NCBI GenBank assembly: GCA_045579745.1
Contig: JAZNMQ010000044.1
Coordinates: 1 to 36,200, forward strand
DNA length: 36,200 nt
Direction: 5' to 3'
Source: Flemingiibacterium sp045579745
GTDB lineage: Bacteria; Bacillota; Clostridia; Oscillospirales; CAG-272
This document shows, one piece after another, positions 31,004 through 36,200 of this stretch. The first letter of the stretch is position 1. Each line of letters opens with the position of its first letter. The notes beneath the pieces were generated by a model that saw only the letters and a list, made by a program, of their open reading frames with translations, made no database searches and had not been told where the DNA came from. Made by a program: the position numbers and the translations under genes.

Positions 31004-32803
31004 ATGGGAGCACAATTTACAAAAAACGACAAACGAACATGCTATGTTGCCGAGCTTTCAGCTAAGGATATCGGCAGAAATGTATGCCTTACGGGCTGGG
31101 TACAGCGTCAGCGCGACCTTGGCGGTCTTATTTTCATCGATTTGCGCGACCGCAGCGGTATCGTTCAGCTCGCGTTCGACGATCAAACCGACAAGGCTGT
31201 ATTTGATACAGCTTTCACCCTCCGCTCTGAGTATTCCATCTGCGCAAAGGGCATAGTCAGAGCTCGCGGAGAGGGCGCAGTTAACAAAAACATTCCGACG
31301 GGTGAGATTGAAATTGCAGTAAACGAGCTTAAGGTGTTTTCTACCGCTCAGACACCTCCGTTCGAAATCGTTGAAAACAGCGATGTTAAGCCGGAGCTTC
31401 GTTTAAAGCACCGTTATCTTGACCTTCGTCGTCCCGACCTCGCATCGAACATTATCGCACGCAGTCAAATTGCGAAGATCGTTCGCGATTACTATATGGA
31501 AAACGGCTTCCTCGAGATTGAAACGCCCTGCCTTATCAAGCCTACTCCCGAGGGCGCTCGCGATTACCTCGTTCCGAGCCGTGTTCATCCCGGCAAATTC
31601 TATGCGCTTCCGCAGTCGCCTCAGCTTTACAAACAGCTTTTGATGCTGTCAGGCTTCGACCGCTATATTCAGATCGCACGCTGCTTCCGCGACGAGGACC
31701 TTCGTGCTGACCGTCAGCCTGAGTTCACGCAAATCGACCTCGAGATGTCGTATGTGACCGAGGACGATGTAATGGAACTCAACGAGGCATTTCTCGTAAA
31801 GCTGTTCCGTGAATTCAAGGGCATAGAGCTTCCGACCCCCTTCCTTCGTATGACATGGCATGAGGCTATGAACAGATTCGGATCGGACAAGCCTGATATG
31901 CGCTTCGGATTCGAGCTTCGCGATATCTCCGATGTTCTTGCAAATTGCGGCTTTAAGGTGTTTGCTGATACTATCGCAAACGGCGGCTCGGTTCGTGCTA
32001 TCGTTATAGACGGTGCTGCTGCTAACTTCTCTCGCAAGGAGATCGATTCGCTGACCAATTTTGTAAAATTATACAAGGCAAAGGGCCTTGCTTGGTATAA
32101 GAACGTTAACGGAGAGGTTTCCTCATCGTATGCTAAGTTCTTGACCGACGAGGAAAATGCCGCAGTTCTTAACAAGCTCGGTGCGGGCGAAAATGATATT
32201 ATATTCATTGTAGCAGACAAAAACAAGGTCGTGTTCGATTCTCTTGGCGCACTTCGCTGTGAAATTGCAAAGCGTCTTGGACTGCTTCGTGCAGACGATT
32301 ACAAGTTCCTTTGGGTAACAGAGTTTCCGCTTCTTGAGTATGATGAGGACGACGGCCGCTTCTACGCGATGCACCATCCCTTCACAATGCCGATGGAGGA
32401 GGACCTCAAGTATATCGGAAGCGATCCCGGTAAAATTCGCGCAAAGGCATACGATATCGTGCTTAACGGTACTGAAATGGGCGGCGGCTCGGTTCGAATC
32501 CATGATGCTGAGATTCAGTCGCAGATGTTCGAGCTTCTTGGACTTTCAAAGGAAGAAGCCAATGAGAAATTCGGATTCCTGCTTGAAGCGTTCAAATATG
32601 GTGTTCCGCCTCATGCGGGTATGGCGTTCGGCTTTGACCGCCTTGTAATGCTTGTGCTCGGACTTGACGATATTCGCGATGTTATCGCGTTCCCGAAGGT
32701 TCAGAATGCTTCCGAGCTTATGACCAACTGTCCCGCTCTGCCCGATGCAAAGGCTCTTTCTGAGCTGTCGATTGCTGTAGTTGAATCTGAAGAAAAAGAA
32801 TAA
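31004..32803 (+). CDS. aspS: aspartyl-tRNA synthetase, bacterial type
   Basis: This 599-aa class II synthetase has an N-terminal OB anticodon-binding domain (GWVQRQRDLGGLIFIDLRDRSG region), motif 2 in FRDEDLRADRQPEFTQ, a bacterial GAD insertion domain (about 290-405) and motif 3 in GFDRLVML. The GAD domain and length mark the bacterial enzyme. No gatCAB genes are in view, so whether it is discriminating cannot be told. The ribosome binding site (AAAGTGATG) is weak. A strong terminator follows. Confidence 0.97.
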   Translation: MGAQFTKNDKRTCYVAELSAKDIGRNVCLTGWVQRQRDLGGLIFIDLRDRSGIVQLAFDDQTDKAVFDTAFTLRSEYSICAKGIVRARGEGAVNKNIPTGEIEIAVNELKVFSTAQTPPFEIVENSDVKPELRLKHRYLDLRRPDLASNIIARSQIAKIVRDYYMENGFLEIETPCLIKPTPEGARDYLVPSRVHPGKFYALPQSPQLYKQLLMLSGFDRYIQIARCFRDEDLRADRQPEFTQIDLEMSYVTEDDVMELNEAFLVKLFREFKGIELPTPFLRMTWHEAMNRFGSDKPDMRFGFELRDISDVLANCGFKVFADTIANGGSVRAIVIDGAAANFSRKEIDSLTNFVKLYKAKGLAWYKNVNGEVSSSYAKFLTDEENAAVLNKLGAGENDIIFIVADKNKVVFDSLGALRCEIAKRLGLLRADDYKFLWVTEFPLLEYDEDDGRFYAMHHPFTMPMEEDLKYIGSDPGKIRAKAYDIVLNGTEMGGGSVRIHDAEIQSQMFELLGLSKEEANEKFGFLLEAFKYGVPPHAGMAFGFDRLVMLVLGLDDIRDVIAFPKVQNASELMTNCPALPDAKALSELSIAVVESEEKE

Positions 32804-32819
32804 ATAAAATTATGATTGA

Positions 32820-32852
32820 GGGATGTTCTGAAGCCAAATTTCAGGACATCCC
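32820..32852 (+). terminator. intrinsic terminator of aspS
   Basis: A 13-bp stem (32820-32832 with 32840-32852, one G-T position) with a 7-nt loop is followed by TTGTTGT. It lies 17 bases after the aspS stop. Confidence 0.75.
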
Positions 32853-32937
32853 TTGTTGTCAAAGTAACCACCGGCAATGTGGTGACGCCAAAGTGTATTA
32901 AGAAATAATTATTGGTCAATAATCTTACACATAGTTC

Positions 32938-32966
32938 TTGATTTGTTTATAATAATGTGTTATAAT
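32938..32966 (+). promoter_or_regulatory. strong promoter of smpB (and possibly ssrA)
   Basis: TTGATT (32938-32943) and a perfect TATAAT (32961-32966) are 17 bp apart, with TGT forming an extended -10. The smpB start lies 33 bases downstream. Confidence 0.75.
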
Positions 32967-32998
32967 TAATACTACCGACTGTGAAAGGACGTGATAGC

Positions 32999-33475
32999 AT
33001 GGCTGATAAAATCGGAACAAAGCTGATTGCACCAAATAAAAAAGCGCGCCATGATTATTTCGTCATGGACACATATGAAGCCGGTATAGAGCTGTTCGGC
33101 ACCGAGGTGAAATCAATTCGCCGAGGGCAGGTTAATTTGAAGGATTCGTATTGCTTTGTCGATAAGGGCGAGATGTTCGTATCAGGAATGCACATAAGTC
33201 CGTATGAGCAGGGAAATATCTTCAATCGCGATCCTCTTCGCGTTCGCAGACTTTTGATGCACAAGAAGGAGATAAACAAGCTGCTTGGTCAGGTTACGCA
33301 ACAAGGCTTGACGCTTGTTCCATTGTCAATGTATTTCAAGGGCTCCCGAGTTAAGCTTGAAATAGGACTGTGCAAGGGTAAAAAACTCTATGACAAACGC
33401 GATACCGAAGCGAAAAAGCAAGCAGGCCGCGATATCGAACGCGCTATGAAATCTCGTAGCAGAGATGATTTTTGA
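32999..33475 (+). CDS. smpB: SsrA-binding protein SmpB
   Basis: This 158-aa RNA-binding protein escorts tmRNA to stalled ribosomes in trans-translation. Family motifs are present: NKKARHDYF, GIELFGTEVKSIR, GQVNLKDSY, and the C-terminal GKKLYDKRDTEAKKQAGRD tail that mimics an mRNA/anticodon helix. I start at ATG 32999; AAAGGA lies about nine bases upstream. An in-frame GTG at 32981 would overlap the ribosome binding site. It is directly followed by its partner RNA gene ssrA. Confidence 0.97.
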   Translation: MADKIGTKLIAPNKKARHDYFVMDTYEAGIELFGTEVKSIRRGQVNLKDSYCFVDKGEMFVSGMHISPYEQGNIFNRDPLRVRRLLMHKKEINKLLGQVTQQGLTLVPLSMYFKGSRVKLEIGLCKGKKLYDKRDTEAKKQAGRDIERAMKSRSRDDF

Positions 33476-33526
33476 TATTTTGTCGGGAATCGGATGCTAT
33501 GAGTGGTTTAATGAATGTATTTATAT

Positions 33527-33884
33527 GGGGGCGTAAAGGTTTCGACGGGGATTTTGACATACAGTAAGCGGGTAGAGACGCCTGATCTCTTTAAAATTGG
33601 CACCCTAAAATTAAACGCTAATACTGAATTAGCAGCTGCGTAAGCAGCTCTGCCTTAGGCAGACTGTCCTTCGATTGAGTATCGCGGCTTTCGTAAGGGC
33701 ATCATTTAGCGATGAACGTGAGTAGCCATTTCGCACTTGAAGCTACCATGCACTAAAGTGCTACCTCTCGCATGAGCCTGCCAATCGGCGCTTGCGTGGG
33801 GGAATCTCAAAAGATTGGATGCACCCGGAGAAAGCTGTATTGATTGATTTTCGGACAGGGGTTCGATTCCCCTCGCCTCCACCA
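33527..33884 (+). ncRNA. ssrA: transfer-messenger RNA (tmRNA)
   Basis: This one-piece tmRNA is about 358 nt. The 5' GGGGGCG (33527-33533) pairs with CGCCTCC (33874-33880), giving a G3-U70 alanine identity pair, followed by encoded ACCA. The T-arm is AGGGG-TTCGATT-CCCCT (33857-33873). The tag frame ends in GCT AAT ACT GAA TTA GCA GCT GCG TAA (33617-33643), i.e. ANTELAAA; with a GGC resume codon at 33599 the full tag would be (A)GTLKLNANTELAAA, though the resume codon is inferred. Pseudoknot-like repeats fill 33644-33800. It follows smpB by 51 bp. A strong terminator lies 100 bases further on, beyond a partial copy of the tmRNA end. Confidence 0.95.
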
Positions 33885-33983
33885 GCCCGGAAGGCCGGGC
33901 AGCCAAACATCGGGGTAGTTCCGATAAAATCGTTTCTTCGTCACACGACGGGGAGTTCGGTTTTGGCGCCTTTGCCTCCACCA
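33875..33983. repeat. 10-bp direct repeat of the tmRNA 3' end, possible attachment-site remnant
   Basis: GCCTCCACCA, the terminal bases of ssrA (33875-33884), recur exactly at 33974-33983. The bases before the second copy, GACGGGGAGTTCGGTT, loosely resemble the T-arm sequence GACAGGGGTTCGATT before the first. The intervening 99 bp also contains a 6-bp GC hairpin (33885-33900). tmRNA 3' ends are common integration sites for mobile elements. Confidence 0.5.
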
Positions 33984-35737
33984 CAAAAGGTTGATAATTC
34001 GGCATTTTTCGTCGATTTATCAGCCTTTTTTATGTAAAAATCGGAGCTGCCATCCGAATCGGTGACAGCTCCGTTCTTGTTTGCGCCTTTGCTTGCAAGT
34101 TTCCGCATGGCATCCATGATCTGTGGCTCGCATCGCATCATGTGCTCGACCAGCGTTTCCTCCTCACCGATGCCAAGGGAGCGGTCGATCTCGCCGCGGA
34201 GAATATCGGCAGGAAGCGTGTTGAGGTAGAATTCTATGTGATCGTTATAGACCACCACTTTGTCAAGGTAGAGATTCATCAGCTGACGGTGCATCTCGAC
34301 GTCGCCCGAGAGGTACATCCCGCGGGCGTATTCGTATGCCATCTCCACCATCATCTCGGTGACTACCTGGGTTTTAGAATGCTTCTCCACTTCTTCAATC
34401 TTCTCGCGGATTTCCTCGCGTTCCTTTTCGTAAGTTTCAAGTGAATTCAGCAGAGCCGAGCTGCCCGTGTTTGCTACGGCAGAGACGATGTTGTCGATTT
34501 TCTTCGTAACCGATTGGAGCGAGCCTTGGAGCATTTTCAGCTTGTCCTGACTCTCGGTGTCAAACTCGGCGTGGTATTTGTAGTATTCTTTCACCAACTT
34601 CGGAATGTTCGCCGAATCGAAGACGATCCGTGCGATCTCCTGCATGATGAAGGTTTCGAGATATTCTCGGCGGATTTCTTTATTGTGGCAAATCGACGAG
34701 GCGGTGCGCTTGCGGTTGGAGCATTGGTAGCAGACGTATTTCAGCTTGCTCCGTCCCGAGAATCGGCGCACACCCGTGTAGGATGCGCCGCATTCGCCGC
34801 AGACGATCTTGCCTGTTAGCAGATAGGTTTCCTTGCCGGAATTATTGGTGGTGCGGTGTTGTGTGCGTTTTTTGAGGATTGCCTGCACGCCTTCCCACAC
34901 CTCCTCGCTGACGATGGCAGGCACACCGCCTTCGATGCGGATCATGTCACCGACCGGCTTGCTCTTGTGATTGTTCCGCCTGCCGTTGTAATCCTTTCCT
35001 GCCGCGCGGTTGAAGATGTAGACACCGTGATATTTTTCGTTGCGGAGAATCTCGGTGAGACTGTTCTTGCCGAACGCTTTGCCGCTTCTAGTACGGAATC
35101 CCATGGCGTTGAGATTGTGGATGATCTCGCTGTAACCGACGCCGTGGAGTACGCTGTCAAAGATCATCCGTACCGCATCCGCCTCCTCTTCGTTGATCTC
35201 GTAGTGTTTTGTTTCGGGATTGATCTTGTAGCCAAACGGTGCTTGACCGCCGATGGCTCTGCATTGGAGTGCCGACTCGCGCATACCTTTCATCACCTCA
35301 CGCGCAAGGTTTCGGGAGTAGTATTCGCTCATGCCTTCGAGCACCGATTCGAGAATGATGCTCTCGGGCGAATCATCGAGGTTTTCGAGCACACTGACCA
35401 GCGACACGCCACACTTTTTCAACTCCCGTTTGTAGTAGGCGGAGTCGTATCGGTCGCGGCTGAAGCGGTCCAGCTTATGAACGATGACGAGGTCGAACTG
35501 GCAGGACTTCGACTCATGGATCATCTTCTGAAACTCCGGGCGGTCATCGGTTGTGGCGCTTCGCGCATGGTCGCAGTATTCGTTTGTGATGACCACCTTG
35601 TTGCGCTGACAGTACTCACGCATAGCGCGGAGCTGTGCGTCGATGGATTCCTCGCGCTGATTGTCCGAGGAAAATCGTGCGTATAGTGCGGCGCGTGGGA
35701 TAACACCTCGCGCTTTCATAGATTCTATTACGGTCAT
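33941..35737 (-). CDS. large serine recombinase (site-specific integrase)
   Basis: This 598-aa protein has an N-terminal resolvase domain with YARFSSDNQ (candidate catalytic Ser) and VHKLDRFSRD, a recombinase domain with GYSEIIHNLNAMGFRTRSGK, a zinc ribbon (GKIVCGECG, YVCYQCSNR, ICHNK) and a coiled coil at about 405-465. Such enzymes integrate and excise phages and mobile elements. I start at ATG 35737, five bases after AAAGGAG; an ATG at 35770 would bury it. The start overlaps the stop of a 57-aa gene by 4 bp. The last 29 or so codons lie on the antisense of a plus-strand terminator and of the repeated tmRNA end, so the C-terminal tail may be acquired from flanking DNA. It marks one end of an element extending right. 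Confidence 0.9.
   Translation of the reverse strand: MTVIESMKARGVIPRAALYARFSSDNQREESIDAQLRAMREYCQRNKVVITNEYCDHARSATTDDRPEFQKMIHESKSCQFDLVIVHKLDRFSRDRYDSAYYKRELKKCGVSLVSVLENLDDSPESIILESVLEGMSEYYSRNLAREVMKGMRESALQCRAIGGQAPFGYKINPETKHYEINEEEADAVRMIFDSVLHGVGYSEIIHNLNAMGFRTRSGKAFGKNSLTEILRNEKYHGVYIFNRAAGKDYNGRRNNHKSKPVGDMIRIEGGVPAIVSEEVWEGVQAILKKRTQHRTTNNSGKETYLLTGKIVCGECGASYTGVRRFSGRSKLKYVCYQCSNRKRTASSICHNKEIRREYLETFIMQEIARIVFDSANIPKLVKEYYKYHAEFDTESQDKLKMLQGSLQSVTKKIDNIVSAVANTGSSALLNSLETYEKEREEIREKIEEVEKHSKTQVVTEMMVEMAYEYARGMYLSGDVEMHRQLMNLYLDKVVVYNDHIEFYLNTLPADILRGEIDRSLGIGEEETLVEHMMRCEPQIMDAMRKLASKGANKNGAVTDSDGSSDFYIKKADKSTKNAELSTFCGGGKGAKTELPVV
33985..34031 (+). terminator. strong plus-strand terminator, probably of ssrA
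   Basis: AAAAGGTTGATAAT at 33985-33998 pairs (with few mismatches) with the 3' arm ending AGCCTTTT near 34029, and a T-run follows to 34031. It begins two bases after the second copy of the tmRNA end. It lies inside the antisense recombinase coding region. On the minus strand it also has a short T-run, so it could reduce full-length recombinase mRNA. Confidence 0.7.
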
Positions 35738-35907
35738 TTTTTCTCCTTTCTCTGTCCGAGGTAACGCCATTTTGCAATGCCGTCAAAGATTTTCAGTAGA
35801 TCTTTGATGTTGTCGGTTTCACTCGGTATTGTTTTTCTTTGAATTTTACCCTCTTTGCCGTTGGAGATCTTCAAAAGATCCTCGCGGCTGACGGTGATAC
35901 AGATCAT
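35734..35907 (-). CDS. 57-aa protein encoded just upstream of the recombinase
   Basis: The frame reads MICITVSREDLLKIS, then NGKEGKIQRKTIP, then DNIKDLLKIFDGIAKW, ending GQRKEKK. GGAGG lies four bases before the ATG, and the stop overlaps the recombinase ATG (ATGA), so the two are translationally coupled. It is basic, soluble and too small for a classical helix-turn-helix domain to be certain. The coupling suggests a partner of the integrase, such as a directionality or regulatory factor, but this is inference from position. I do not recognise the family. Confidence 0.65.
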   Translation of the reverse strand: MICITVSREDLLKISNGKEGKIQRKTIPSETDNIKDLLKIFDGIAKWRYLGQRKEKK

Positions 35908-35984
35908 TCGTCCTCCTTAAATCATATCATTTCGTGTCTCAAACATCCAGCGAAGTCGGTGAGAAGTTACAATAAAGTATCAAC

Positions 35985-36200
35985 TCACATGGACATACGA
36001 AGTCCCACGGACTGCTCATAATCCTCGTGTGTGCAATAGGCAATAAATGCTTCGTTTGAAATGCGCCTCCCGAGGATTCGCTCCAGCCGCTCCTTCTCCC
36101 ACTGGCTCATCTCGTTAAGAACTCTCGGCGTGTACCCATGGCTTTCCTCCTGGCAGAGTAGATCACCGATGAAATCCATCAGTCCGGTTGTGATTGTTTC
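35985..36200 (-). CDS. partial small protein of the mobile element, unknown function
   Basis: The minus-strand frame stays open to the window's right edge (ETITTGLMDFIGD at the edge) and ends at 35985, giving at least 72 residues. The internal ATG at 36179 has no ribosome binding site, so the start probably lies outside. The visible part includes YTPRVLNEMSQWEKERLERILGR (split here by helix breaks) and AYCTHEDYEQSVGLRMSM. It is probably helical. It precedes the 57-aa gene and recombinase on the same strand, 77 bp away, and likely belongs to the same element. Confidence 0.5.
   Translation of the reverse strand, partial: ETITTGLMDFIGDLLCQEESHGYTPRVLNEMSQWEKERLERILGRRISNEAFIAYCTHEDYEQSVGLRMSM

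Noticed and set aside
33706..34005. Minus-strand frame containing GLVEARGIEPLSE across ssrA
   Set aside because: This peptide is the standard false translation of the antisense of a tRNA-like 3' end; the DNA is tmRNA.
34856..35686. Plus-strand frame of 276 codons opposite the serine recombinase
   Set aside because: It is a shadow of the well-supported recombinase, with no start signal and no family resemblance.

Overview
The window looks like a chromosomal segment of an anaerobic, spore-forming Firmicute of the class Clostridia, probably a gut Oscillospirales/Ruminococcaceae-type organism. This is inferred from the gene order yqfC-yqfD-phoH-ybeY-era-recO-mutS2, a ylbJ-type sporulation membrane protein, a Lys/Glu-rich insertion in phosphoglycerate kinase, strong GGAGG ribosome binding sites and sigma-A promoters with extended -10 elements. 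No 16S rRNA is present, so the taxonomy is inference only.

Left part (1-8.1 kb): carbohydrate-related accessory genes. They are three TIM-barrel sugar isomerase/epimerase-like proteins (201-1043, 6407-7261, 7278-8063), a beta-helix GH28/pectate-lyase-like protein (1632-2807), a PfkB-family sugar-phosphate kinase (3169-4086), a membrane-anchored M23-type protein lacking one zinc ligand (4160-5779) and a small Cys-rich protein (5943-6140). Between them lie eroded remnants: a gene fragment ending in a 36-bp direct repeat of the window's first bases (1047-1298), a pseudogene with two in-frame stops (1345-1572) and a decayed minus-strand 3' end before a terminator (2881-3012).

Central housekeeping block (8.2-17.9 kb, mostly minus strand): yqfC, yqfD, phoH, ybeY, era, recO, mutS2 and a secreted Ser/Thr/Pro-rich protein. 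A candidate vegetative promoter between yqfD and phoH and a candidate sigma-E-like promoter before yqfC suggest separate control of the sporulation and vegetative halves. ylbJ diverges from yqfC, and a divergent RadC-like gene converges on ylbJ with a 1-bp gap.

Right-centre (17.9-26.7 kb): a small unknown gene, a heterodimeric ABC exporter pair, a GH36-like alpha-galactosidase with a near-consensus promoter and a possible operator, a U32-family protein and uppP.

Right part (26.8-33.9 kb, plus strand): pgk, tpiA, mnmA, a HAD phosphatase, aspS, smpB and ssrA (tmRNA), separated by hairpins and promoters. Immediately after ssrA is the end of a mobile element: a large serine recombinase (33941-35737) translationally coupled to a 57-aa gene, with another small gene running off the right edge. 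The tmRNA 3' end is partly duplicated 99 bp downstream, inside the recombinase 3' coding region, and a strong plus-strand terminator also lies inside that region. This junction is the most unusual structure in the window. I found no CRISPR array, tRNA, complete insertion sequence or recognisable defence system.
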